A DNA stretch of 64,000 nt, taken from Candidatus Trichofilum aggregatum (GTDB lineage Bacteria > Chloroflexota > Anaerolineae > Promineifilales > Promineifilaceae). Below the pieces are notes generated by a model. That model was not told the origin of the DNA. It ran no database searches and saw nothing but the letters and a program-made list of their open reading frames with translations. The translations under genes were made by a program, and so were the position numbers. Location: NCBI GenBank assembly GCA_016716885.1, contig JADJUV010000023.1, positions 1-64,000 of the forward strand, in the 5' to 3' direction. Every line of letters starts with the position of its first letter. The first letter of the stretch is position 1. Positions 10,596 to 18,151 of the stretch are shown here, piece after piece.

Positions 10596-11168
10596 TCAGT
10601 TGATGGTATCAATGCGGTAGGCGGTGGCTTTGAGGGGGCGGCCCAGGGTGAGGAGCATTTGAAATGCCCGTGTTACCAGGGAAGGGCGGATTTTTTGGAT
10701 GCGTGCAATTTCTAAATCACCTAGATCGCCCTCGGTGGTGTAGTTGGCTTGCAGGTAAATACCTAGCGGCCGCGACAAAATCAAACTCACCACCACGGCC
10801 AGAATGGCCGTCGGCAACGCATTGAACATCACCGAAGGACTCCAGCTACTTTTCCGCTGCCGGAACTGCTCCAGACCAAACACCGCCTGGGCCGAAAGAG
10901 CCGCCATCGTGGCCGTCGTTAATAACACCGTGCCACAATTCGGATGAACGGCCAGGTCATGTTCACCGCTTTTCATGCGTTTGTGGGCTTCGTGGACGGC
11001 ATTTTCCACCGCCCCTTCGGGCAAATCACCATAGATGTTCAGATAAAACCCTTTGTGGGTGGAATTACCCTGGGCGCTAAAGTTGTTGTGTTTGGCGGAC
11101 AAAACATGGATGGTGGCATGTTCCAGGCCATGGTTACGTCGTGTTCGGCTGATGGTTGTGTTAAGCAT
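10596..11168 (-). CDS. DUF6391-like conserved membrane protein
   Basis: The protein has 190 residues. The N-terminal motif NHGLEHATIHVLSAK and the later GNSTHKGFYLNIYGDL and HDLAVHPNCGTVLLTT match a conserved family of unknown function seen in Chloroflexota and cyanobacteria (DUF6391 by recollection). The His-rich N-terminal part could bind metal. One or two membrane segments follow: AMAALSAQAVFGL (weak) and PTAILAVVVSLILSRPLGIYL (clear). The tail is soluble, EGDLGDLEIARIQKIRPSL. Start ATG 11168, with GAGGAGAAAAT upstream on the minus strand. Function unknown. It is on the same strand as holA, separated by an inverted repeat. Confidence 0.75.
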   Translation of the reverse strand: MLNTTISRTRRNHGLEHATIHVLSAKHNNFSAQGNSTHKGFYLNIYGDLPEGAVENAVHEAHKRMKSGEHDLAVHPNCGTVLLTTATMAALSAQAVFGLEQFRQRKSSWSPSVMFNALPTAILAVVVSLILSRPLGIYLQANYTTEGDLGDLEIARIQKIRPSLVTRAFQMLLTLGRPLKATAYRIDTIN

Positions 11169-11275
11169 CTATTTTCTCCTCTATACATAATTAACCGCAG
11201 AGACGCAGAAAACGCGGAGAAAAGAATAATCTGTGTAAATCTGTGAAATCTGTGGTTAAGTTTTTCATTCTCGGA

Positions 11276-11674
11276 TTATTGGCTGGTAATCACGGCTTCG
11301 GCTTCAATTTCGACGAGCATTTCCGGGCTAATGAGGCCGCTGACTTCGACCATGCTGGTGGCGGGGCGGATATGGCTGAAGAACTCCCCATGTGCCCGAC
11401 CCACAGCTTCCCAATCGGCGGCGATGTTGGTTACGTACATGCGGGTGCGTACCACGTCTTCTAGTTTGGCTCCGGCGCGTTCGAGCGCGGCCGCGATGTT
11501 GTTTAGCGTCTGTATGGCCTGGGCATAAGCATCACCCACCCCCACCACCTGGCCGTTGGCATCGGTGGCGGTGGTGCCAGAAACCCAGACCTGGTTGCCC
11601 AGCCGCACCGCTCGTGCATAGCCAACAATGGGTTCCCAGGGTGTGCCGGTTGAGATCGTTTCACGTTTCATCAT
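11276..11674 (-). CDS. RidA family (YjgF/YER057c/UK114) protein
   Basis: The protein has 132 residues, the usual family length. Seen: GYARAVRLGNQVWVSGTTATD near the N terminus, QAIQTLNNIAAALERAGAKLEDVVRTRMYVTN in the middle, and RPATSMVEVSGLISPEMLVEIEAEAV at the end, with the conserved Arg in RTRMYVT that binds the carboxylate in RidA enzymes. RidA proteins deaminate reactive enamine/imine intermediates. A similar GTTA...D form is common in RidA subfamilies of uncertain substrate. The start ATG at 11674 is preceded by AGGTGAG five bases away, with a TATAAT-like -10 at 11697-11702 (minus strand). Confidence 0.9.
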   Translation of the reverse strand: MMKRETISTGTPWEPIVGYARAVRLGNQVWVSGTTATDANGQVVGVGDAYAQAIQTLNNIAAALERAGAKLEDVVRTRMYVTNIAADWEAVGRAHGEFFSHIRPATSMVEVSGLISPEMLVEIEAEAVITSQ

Positions 11675-11696
11675 TTTTACTCACCTGATGGGCCGA

Positions 11697-11702
11697 TTAT
11701 AC
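11697..11702 (-). promoter_or_regulatory. Candidate -10 box for the RidA gene
   Basis: TATAAT on the minus strand 22 bases before the start codon. The -35 region has no clear TTGACA, so only the -10 is supported. Confidence 0.4.
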
Positions 11703-11785
11703 CATAGTGAGTACCTGATATTAACTTGTCGTCAAGTGGTCGGGGTTTTTCAGTAATTGTGCTATAGCTTTCCCAAAAAAGTTTT

Positions 11786-11845
11786 GGTTCGTAGTGACCG
11801 CTTTAGTGGGCTAACACCAGCCCGCTAAAACGGTCACTACGAACC
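11786..11845. repeat. Dispersed inverted repeat, family B (best copy)
   Basis: Near-perfect 25-bp arms: GGTTCGTAGTGACCGCTTTA and GGG (11786-11810) facing the complement (11821-11845) around a short loop. It lies between the ROK and RidA genes. Confidence 0.88.
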
Positions 11846-11934
11846 ATGAGCTGAACAGCTATAGAAATATTTCATCTACGTGAGGCGTGTCTGTTTCTGT
11901 GCCAGGGAAGGGTTATACCGGCATGGGTTTGCCA

Positions 11935-13176
11935 TCATTTAGCGACCATCAGCCCCTTGTCAGGTGAATCGCCTTTTAGGGTGTTGGTCAGATTTGAGGG
12001 TTGAAAAGCGTGGTAGATAACCAAGGTGGCTGCCCCCATGGCGACGGCATTATCTCCTAGTTGGCTGATCGTTATGGTGGCTTCACTGGCTGCTTTGGGC
12101 ATAGCTCTTTGGGTGACAGATTGGTGCACTGTGTCGAGTAGCAGGTCGCCTGCCGCCGAAAGTTCACCCCCCAGGATGATGAGGCCGGGATTAAACAGGT
12201 TGATGAGGTTCGCCAGGGCAATGCCTAGATAGGAACCCGCTTTGGCAATGGTCTGGCAACTGATGGGATCATTCTGGAGCGCGGCCGCGGTAATGTCTGT
12301 GATAGATTTTACGGGCTGGTAGCCGTTGCCCTGCCGTTGTGCATTGACCTCGGCGATGAGGGCCGGCGCACCGACGTAGCTTTCCAGGCAACCCCGATTG
12401 CCACAACGGCATTGGGGGCCGTTGGTATGGATGGTGGTATGGCCTATTTCACCGGCTGTGCCGCCATCACCCCGGTACACTTCATTTCTAACAATCAGAC
12501 CACTGCCGACTCCGGTTCCTAGTTTGATATAAGCCAGGTTGGCAAAGTCGCGGCCGCGGCCCCACCACTGTTCAGCAATAACCCCGGCGTTGGCGTCATT
12601 TTCCAAATAAATGGGGATAGGCAGGTTTGCCACGAGCGTTTGTACAAGGTCAAACCCCTGCCACTCGGGTAAGATGAGGCTGGAAGGCTGGTTTAGATTA
12701 TCGCCAGCCAAGGGGGCTGGCACGGCCAACCCTAGCCCCAACAGGATGGAGCGATCCAGGCCCGTTGTCTGCAAAATGTCGTTGATGAGGTCTTGGATCG
12801 CGGCCGCGGTTCCCCTTGGGTCCTGCATCACGGCAAACCGGGCATAACGCTGGGCTACCACCAGACCCTGCAAATCCATTAGCACCACCGTCAGATGGGT
12901 AGCACCCATGTCTACGCCTAACACATAACGTGCCTGGTAATCAAATTGCAGCAAAATGGGGGGGCGTCCACCACTAGACTCACCCATGCCCGTTTCCTGG
13001 ACGAAATCACTTTCCAGCAATACGTTGGCCAGGGCTGAAATAGTGGTTGCACTTAAATGCGTCTGGCGTACCAGGTCCGCTCTGGAGATAGCCCCGCGCT
13101 GGCGAATCAAGTTTAAAACCAGGCTGAGGTTGTTCTCACGTACAGAAGTTAGATCAGTCGCTTGGTGAAAAGACAT
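11935..13176 (-). CDS. ROK-family transcriptional repressor (NagC/XylR type)
   Basis: The protein has 413 residues. Residues 1-75 form a winged helix-turn-helix (LNLIRQRGAISRADLVRQTHLSATTISALANVLLESDFVQETG). The rest is a ROK sugar-kinase-like fold: phosphate-binding VLGVDMGATHLTVVLMDL, GLGLAVPAPL, LENDANAGVIAEQWWGRG, GTGVGSGLIV, and the ROK zinc motif GHTTIHTNGPQCRCGNRGCLE (CxCGxxGC). Family members sense sugars or sugar phosphates and repress uptake and catabolic genes. No sugar operon adjoins it. The divergent neighbour is a PhnD-like binding protein across 400 bp, so autoregulation or control of distant genes is the more likely role. Octamers at 12281 and 12800 (Ala runs) and 12550 (Gly-Arg). 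Confidence 0.9.
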   Translation of the reverse strand: MSFHQATDLTSVRENNLSLVLNLIRQRGAISRADLVRQTHLSATTISALANVLLESDFVQETGMGESSGGRPPILLQFDYQARYVLGVDMGATHLTVVLMDLQGLVVAQRYARFAVMQDPRGTAAAIQDLINDILQTTGLDRSILLGLGLAVPAPLAGDNLNQPSSLILPEWQGFDLVQTLVANLPIPIYLENDANAGVIAEQWWGRGRDFANLAYIKLGTGVGSGLIVRNEVYRGDGGTAGEIGHTTIHTNGPQCRCGNRGCLESYVGAPALIAEVNAQRQGNGYQPVKSITDITAAALQNDPISCQTIAKAGSYLGIALANLINLFNPGLIILGGELSAAGDLLLDTVHQSVTQRAMPKAASEATITISQLGDNAVAMGAATLVIYHAFQPSNLTNTLKGDSPDKGLMVAK

Positions 13177-13574
13177 AAGGTTGGTGGGGGGTGGATTATC
13201 TTGATGAATAAAAGGTATGATACTGCCACGATCTTACTTTGTCAACTATCCAAAGAAAGTGAATGGATGGTATGCGGCCGCAGTTAACCTATTCCTTTAA
13301 CCCCCATCCCGCAAGAAGAAGCAATCTATTTTATATCGTTTTGTTTGATGAGTGGTGGGGCCAGTCTCATGACCAAACAACGGGTGGCTTGGTCAGGAGA
13401 CCAGCACTCGAAATATTGAGGGAAGTCATCCGCGAAAACCACATGTTACTCGACGTTAGGAAAATTAGCACGATCTCTGAAAATCTCTCAGTCTCTTAGT
13501 CTCCAGAGTGAAATTAAAAAACGCCAAACCCGCCATTAGTCCGGGAGGTAATTTACTTAAAGAAGGAGAAAATG
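13177..13574. other. Divergent intergenic region between the ROK and PhnD-like genes
   Basis: It should hold both promoters, but no strong sigma-70 pair stands out. It includes one GCGGCCGC (13274) and a family C repeat (CTCTCAGTCTCTTAGTCTCCAGAG at about 13485-13508). An ORF at 13263-13499 has no family resemblance. AAGGAG at 13563-13568 is the ribosome-binding site for the next gene. Confidence 0.6.
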
Positions 13575-14507
13575 ATGTCGTACGTGTGGATGAAACGGCT
13601 GGTCTTATTGTTTGTTTTCACGCTGATTGTTGCTTGTGGCGGCCAGGCAGACCCCACACCTGAAGCGGCTACGCCGGTGGTGGATGGCCAGACTCTTGTT
13701 TTAGGCGATATTTCGGATGAAGCGGCCGAAACGATTCGCGGGACGCAACCGTTGGCCGATTATCTGGCTACGCATCTGGCCGATGAGGGGATCACGAGGG
13801 GTGAAGTGAAGATTGCCCCTGATTTGGAAACTATGATTCAATGGATTGAAGCTGGTGAGGTAGACCTCTATTTTGATAGCCCTTATCCGGTATTGGTGAT
13901 TAGTGAGGAGACTGGGGCACGACCAATTTTGCGCCGCCTGCGTTTTGGGGTGTCGGAGTATCATTCGGTCTTTTTTGTGCGTAACGATAGCTCAATTATG
14001 GCGTTGTCTGAGTTAGCCGGACAGGTAGTTGCTTTTGAAGAATCATTTTCCACCTCTGGTTATATGTTGCCTCTGGCTTATTTGATCAGCAATGGATATA
14101 ACCCTAATGAGGTATCTGGACCGGCCGCGGCCGCAGACCCCGACAGCATCAGCTACACCTTCAGCACCGCCGATGATACGACGATCCAGTGGGTGATCAG
14201 TGGGGTGATTCCCGCAGGGGTGATCGATAATATTACCTTCCAGCGACTGCCAGAGGAAACCCAGGCTGAATTGCGCATTATTGCACGAACCGACGACGTG
14301 CCGCGCCAGATGGTGCTGGTGCGCCCTGGCATAGATGAAGAACTGGTGCAAGCCATTACCGCTGTTTTGTTGAGCATGGAAGAAGACGAAGCGGGACAGG
14401 CGGCCTTGGAAGAATTCCAGACAACGGAGTTTAATGAATTCCCAGAAGGGTACGCGGCCGCGATGGAGAAGATGCAAACCCTTTACGGACTGGTTCAGGG
14501 AAGGTAA
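13575..14507 (+). CDS. PhnD-like phosphate/phosphite/phosphonate-binding lipoprotein
   Basis: Start chosen at the second ATG (13575), six bases after AAGGAG; the ATG at 13572 is too close. A lipoprotein signal (MKRLVLLFVFTLIVAC, Cys21) is followed by a type II periplasmic-binding fold of the PhnD kind: LVLGDISDEAAETIRGTQPLADYLATHL, VDLYFDSPYPVLVISEETGARPI, SEYHSVFFVRNDSSI, LAGQVVAFEESFSTSGYMLPLAYL. PhnD relatives bind phosphonate or other small oxyanions for ABC uptake. No permease or ATPase gene is adjacent. Instead a histidine kinase follows 177 bp later on the same strand, which suggests ligand sensing rather than, or besides, transport. The ligand cannot be predicted. Confidence 0.85.
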   Translation: MSYVWMKRLVLLFVFTLIVACGGQADPTPEAATPVVDGQTLVLGDISDEAAETIRGTQPLADYLATHLADEGITRGEVKIAPDLETMIQWIEAGEVDLYFDSPYPVLVISEETGARPILRRLRFGVSEYHSVFFVRNDSSIMALSELAGQVVAFEESFSTSGYMLPLAYLISNGYNPNEVSGPAAAADPDSISYTFSTADDTTIQWVISGVIPAGVIDNITFQRLPEETQAELRIIARTDDVPRQMVLVRPGIDEELVQAITAVLLSMEEDEAGQAALEEFQTTEFNEFPEGYAAAMEKMQTLYGLVQGR

Positions 14508-14572
14508 ACTAAGGGTATCTTCATTCTGCAATTGGTAAAGGGTATGTTTTAGTTCCGGTTGATCTTTCCTCT

Positions 14573-14634
14573 AGTGTCTGGCACGGGGCAGAATGTCTCG
14601 ACAAGGTCAGGTTTGTCTGCCCCATGCCAGGCAC
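14573..14634. repeat. Dispersed inverted repeat, family A
   Basis: AGTGTCTGGCACGGGGCAG (14573-14591) faces CTGCCCCATGCCAGGCAC (14617-14634) between the PhnD-like gene and the kinase. Two mismatches relative to the 1867 copy. Confidence 0.82.
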
Positions 14635-14684
14635 GGATCGTTCAACGCCCGTGAAACACACCCATTGGTAAATAGCATACATTA

Positions 14685-16166
14685 ATGCGTAATCACTTCT
14701 GGAATCATTGGCCCCTGGCGCTCCGCCTCACCACCATTATCACGATTGTCGTCATTCTGGTGGTTGTTTTTGTTTCGGTAGTGACTGTCCAGCGGGAAAG
14801 AAACAATTACCAGTCTGAGCTAGAGCAACAGCTCACCCTCCTTTTAGACACCCTGGCGGCCAGTAGCGCCGATTCCCTTTATTTCCTGGAAGCAGACTAT
14901 CTCTCTGATTTGATGCGTGATCTGGGTGAGTTCCAGGTCGTTACCTTTGGCCGCATATACGATGCCGAGGGGCGCATTATTGCCGATGCCTTGAACCAGG
15001 ATACACGCTTCATGGTTGAGCCAGATGAATTTGGTCAAGAACTCATTGGCACGAATGAGGTGATCTTCCGACCGGGCGACAGTGACCTTATTGCCGGGCG
15101 GGCGGTTATTTTGGGGAATCAGACGATTGGGGCGGTAAGTGTGGGGTTGCCCACAGCCCCTCTGGCGGCCAAGATTGCGGCGGTGCGTACCCAGGGGCTG
15201 GTGGTGACGGTCGCGGCCGCGGCCGTAGGTCTTCTGTTAGCACTTATCGTTAGCCGGTCTGTCACTGAGCCAGTCCAACGCCTCATCGAAGCCACCGATG
15301 AAGTGGCTGAGGGCCATCTGGCGCAACGGGTGGCCGTACAGGGCAATGACGAGCTGGCTAAACTAAGTCATCGTTTTAACCTTATGACCGGTCGCCTGGA
15401 GCAGACCCTCTTCCAAATGGAAGAAGAAATTGAGGAGCGAAAACGGCAGGTGGCCGAACTAGATGCGTTTGCCCACACCGTAGCCCATGATCTCAAGACC
15501 CCCTTAACGTTGATCGTGGGGTTTTCTGATCTGGTACGCAACAACTACAAAATCATGTCGCCCCAAGATTTAGATAGCTCGCTCCATCGCATCGAAAAAG
15601 CGACCTATCGGGCCATAAATATCGTAGAAGAGTTGCTTTTGTTAGCCAGTGTGCGTAAACAAGATGTCTCCTTGAATGAAGTAGAGATGAATATGGTCGT
15701 GGAGAACGTCATAGAGCGGTTTGCTTATCTCATTGAGGAAAACCAGGCCCAGATAAGTTTGCCCACGGATTGGCCGGTGGCGATAGGGTATGGCCCCTGG
15801 TTGGAAGAGGTATGGGCCAACTATATCAGTAATGCCATCAAATATGGCGGATCCCCACCCCATGTGGAATTAGGAGCCACCCAACAAAAGAACGGCATGG
15901 TGCGTTTTTGGGTGCGCGATAATGGAGACGGCCTGCCCCCCGAGAAATTGGCGGTGCTGTTTACGGAGTTTATTCGCTTGAGTGAATTACAGATCGAGGG
16001 GCATGGGCTGGGCTTGTCCATCGTTCAACGTATTATAGGTAAATTGGGCGGCCGCGTGGGGGTAGAGAGTGAATTGGGCAAGGGGAGCGAGTTTTACTTT
16101 GTGTTACCCGCAAAACTAGACACGATGCGGTTGACAACTCAGACAAATGCCTCACTAACAATCTGA
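14685..16166 (+). CDS. Membrane sensor histidine kinase with extracytoplasmic sensor and HAMP
   Basis: The protein has 493 residues. TM1 (about 13-34), an extracytoplasmic domain (about 35-168, with FGRIYDAEGRIIADALNQD like a Cache/PAS fold), TM2 (about 170-190), HAMP (about 190-243, VTEPVQRLIEATDEVAEGHL), a coiled stretch, HisKA with AHDLKTPL (phospho-acceptor His268), and HATPase (N box NYISNAIKYGG, G1 DNGDGLP, G2 GHGLGLSIVQRI). No response regulator is adjacent. The gene follows the PhnD-like lipoprotein, so the pair could form a binding-protein-dependent sensor. Its 3' end overlaps the convergent phosphatase gene by 28 bp. No clear ribosome-binding site precedes ATG 14685. Confidence 0.9.
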   Translation: MRNHFWNHWPLALRLTTIITIVVILVVVFVSVVTVQRERNNYQSELEQQLTLLLDTLAASSADSLYFLEADYLSDLMRDLGEFQVVTFGRIYDAEGRIIADALNQDTRFMVEPDEFGQELIGTNEVIFRPGDSDLIAGRAVILGNQTIGAVSVGLPTAPLAAKIAAVRTQGLVVTVAAAAVGLLLALIVSRSVTEPVQRLIEATDEVAEGHLAQRVAVQGNDELAKLSHRFNLMTGRLEQTLFQMEEEIEERKRQVAELDAFAHTVAHDLKTPLTLIVGFSDLVRNNYKIMSPQDLDSSLHRIEKATYRAINIVEELLLLASVRKQDVSLNEVEMNMVVENVIERFAYLIEENQAQISLPTDWPVAIGYGPWLEEVWANYISNAIKYGGSPPHVELGATQQKNGMVRFWVRDNGDGLPPEKLAVLFTEFIRLSELQIEGHGLGLSIVQRIIGKLGGRVGVESELGKGSEFYFVLPAKLDTMRLTTQTNASLTI

Positions 16167-16924
16167 CCTTCCCACTCACGATGGGGTGATAAACCTAATA
16201 CGTGCGCCAGGGTGGGGGTTGTATCCAATAAGCTAACATCGGTTTGAATTGTATAGCCCTGACGTACGCCTGGACCGGCTATCATCCAGGGGATGGTCAT
16301 ATCTTCGGGGGTGTCGGTGCCGTGGTTGCGTTCATGGCCCCCATGATCACTCTGGAGTACAAGGGTCGTCTCGGCAGGGATGGCCTGAAGCAGTTGTCCT
16401 AAGTAGCTATCTACCCTGGTGACCTGTTGCAGATATTCGTCACTCATCCAGCCATACATATGGCCGAAGGTGTCTACGGTTCCCAGGTAGACAAAGGCGA
16501 AATCGGGGCGTTCGTTGATAATATAGTCCGCGGCCGCGGCCGCAATGACCTTATCTCCTGCCGGATCACTGTACACGTTGTAACGAAAATAACTGTAAGC
16601 CAGACTGCCCGGCTGGCTCAAATCCCGTAATTGCTCCCAATTATAAAAGAAAGCACAATGCCGATTGGCCTGGGCGGCCACATCTACCAACCCCGGTAGC
16701 GGCCGCGCCATCGGTTGCCAGGTGTTGGTCGTAACACCGTGCCGGGTGGGGGGCACGCTGTGAAAGATGCTCATGTGGCAGGGCAGGGTCATTGAAGGCA
16801 TGACCGATTGGGCCTTCAGCGTGGACGAACCACGGGCAATCAGGCTGTGCAGAGCCGGGCAGGGGGTTTGGTTCAAGGCATCAGGCCGCAAGCCGTCTAT
16901 GAGGATGAAAATGGCTGGTGACAT
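16139..16924 (-). CDS. Alkaline phosphatase superfamily protein (nucleotide pyrophosphatase/phosphodiesterase-like)
   Basis: The protein has 261 residues, short for the family but complete in motifs. IFILIDGLRPDAL gives the first metal ligand (Asp9); SVMPSMTLPCHMSIFH holds the Thr nucleophile of NPP-type enzymes; VYLGTVDTFGHMYG and LVLQSDHGGHERNHGTD supply further metal ligands. There is no signal peptide, so it is likely cytoplasmic. Family members hydrolyse phosphodiesters or phosphomonoesters. The substrate is not predictable. It overlaps the histidine kinase gene tail to tail by 28 bp. It carries overlapping octamers at 16530 and 16536 in an Ala5 run. Confidence 0.85.
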   Translation of the reverse strand: MSPAIFILIDGLRPDALNQTPCPALHSLIARGSSTLKAQSVMPSMTLPCHMSIFHSVPPTRHGVTTNTWQPMARPLPGLVDVAAQANRHCAFFYNWEQLRDLSQPGSLAYSYFRYNVYSDPAGDKVIAAAAADYIINERPDFAFVYLGTVDTFGHMYGWMSDEYLQQVTRVDSYLGQLLQAIPAETTLVLQSDHGGHERNHGTDTPEDMTIPWMIAGPGVRQGYTIQTDVSLLDTTPTLAHVLGLSPHREWEGQIVSEAFV

Positions 16925-16965
16925 AAGCGTATTTGTTCGTTTACCAGGGTGGGGCGGAAAATGAG

Positions 16966-17031
16966 AACAATCTCTAAAATTCTCTCAATCTCTCAGTCTC
17001 TTAATCTCCAGAGGTCAGGACAAAAAACGCC
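16966..17031. repeat. Dispersed repeat, family C (TCTCAGTCTCTTAATCTCCAGAGGTCA)
   Basis: A CTCT-rich element ending CTCCAGAGGTCAGGACAAAAAACGCC. Related copies are at 13471-13536 and two at 32600-32775; a looser form is at 26180-26271. Confidence 0.75.
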
Positions 17032-17044
17032 CATGACTATTCAT

Positions 17045-18121
17045 TTATGAGGCGAAGAGGGGCATTTTCCCTAATACGGGCAGAGGCAACTGTTGCTCAA
17101 AATGTTCGATAAGGCGTTGTTTGCCAGCCAGGGGAAGAAATGCGGCCGCGGCCGCATTTAAAATTGTCTGTCGTAGATGCCCATAAGTCAGACCGGATTC
17201 AGCCATCCCCATCTGGTACTCATTTGAAAGGTCACTATCACTTACACTGGGATCGTCCGTATTCAGGGTAATTTGCACCCCGGCTTCAAGCAAGCGCCGG
17301 GCCGGATGTTCAGCCATATTGGCAACAGCGCCGGTGTGTACATTGCTCAGGAGACACATCTCCAGAGTAACACCTTGATCTTTGACCAGGGCGATGAGGT
17401 AGGGGTCGTCAATGACCCGCACACCGTGTCCTAAGCGCTCGGCATGGAGATCCTCAATGGCGGCACGAATGGTCTCACCGCCGACAACTTCACCGGCATG
17501 AACCGTGATACCCAACCCTAGTTTGTAGGCTTCATCAAAAATATGTTTGAATGGGTCACAGGGAAAACGAATTTCGTTGCCAGCCAGGTCAATGCCGACG
17601 ATGCCTTTGTGGCGGCGGGCGAAGGCGATATGGGCCACCTTTTCGGCCAGGGCAATATCTTCATGGCGCAGCAGGGTGACAATAAGACCGACTTCGATCT
17701 CGCAGACGCGGCTGGCCTGATGGGCGGCCTCGATCACCCAATCGGTGACATCGGTAAGGGGGAACCCCCGTTTGCGGGCCAGGGCCTGGGGGCTGAAGCG
17801 GAGTTCTAGATATTGCACATTGTCCGCGGCCGCGTCCACAATCGCCTCATACGTCAGTCGGGCAATCGCTTCATCACTATGGTAAAAGCGGCGCAAAATC
17901 TCGAACTTGGCCAGGAAATGCTCCAGATTAGCCGGGTCATTCTTCGTTACTTGTACGAGCGGCCGCAATTGAGCCGTATTGGTTGCCGGAATGTCAATAC
18001 CATGCTCACGAGCAATCAGCGTTAATGTGCCTAGCCTGAGTGACCCCTCTAGATGGCGATGTAAATCAATTTTAGGCATTGCCTTTAGCGAGGCTGCCAA
18101 CTGGTTACTTCTTGGCGTCAT
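17045..18121 (-). CDS. add: Adenosine deaminase
   Basis: The protein has 358 residues, standard for the family. Zinc and catalytic motifs: PKIDLHRHLEGS (His21, His23), TVHAGEV, GHGVRV, LEMCLLSNVHTG, and NTDDPSVS near the C terminus. Adenosine deaminases convert adenosine or deoxyadenosine to inosine. The related adenine deaminase subgroup shares these motifs, but SNVHTGAV and the overall length favour adenosine deaminase. It acts in the cytosol in purine salvage, the same pathway as xpt/guaA elsewhere in the window. It starts 30 bp after the multi-GAF kinase gene begins its 3' end on the same strand. Octamers at 17142/17148 give an Ala5 run. Confidence 0.93.
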   Translation of the reverse strand: MTPRSNQLAASLKAMPKIDLHRHLEGSLRLGTLTLIAREHGIDIPATNTAQLRPLVQVTKNDPANLEHFLAKFEILRRFYHSDEAIARLTYEAIVDAAADNVQYLELRFSPQALARKRGFPLTDVTDWVIEAAHQASRVCEIEVGLIVTLLRHEDIALAEKVAHIAFARRHKGIVGIDLAGNEIRFPCDPFKHIFDEAYKLGLGITVHAGEVVGGETIRAAIEDLHAERLGHGVRVIDDPYLIALVKDQGVTLEMCLLSNVHTGAVANMAEHPARRLLEAGVQITLNTDDPSVSDSDLSNEYQMGMAESGLTYGHLRQTILNAAAAAFLPLAGKQRLIEHFEQQLPLPVLGKMPLFAS

Positions 18122-18151
18122 GTAAACTGCTCACTTATGGAGTTGTCTCTT

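Noticed and set aside
13263..13499. 78-codon frame in the ROK/PhnD-like gap
   Set aside because: No family resemblance, no ribosome-binding site, and it runs into a dispersed repeat.
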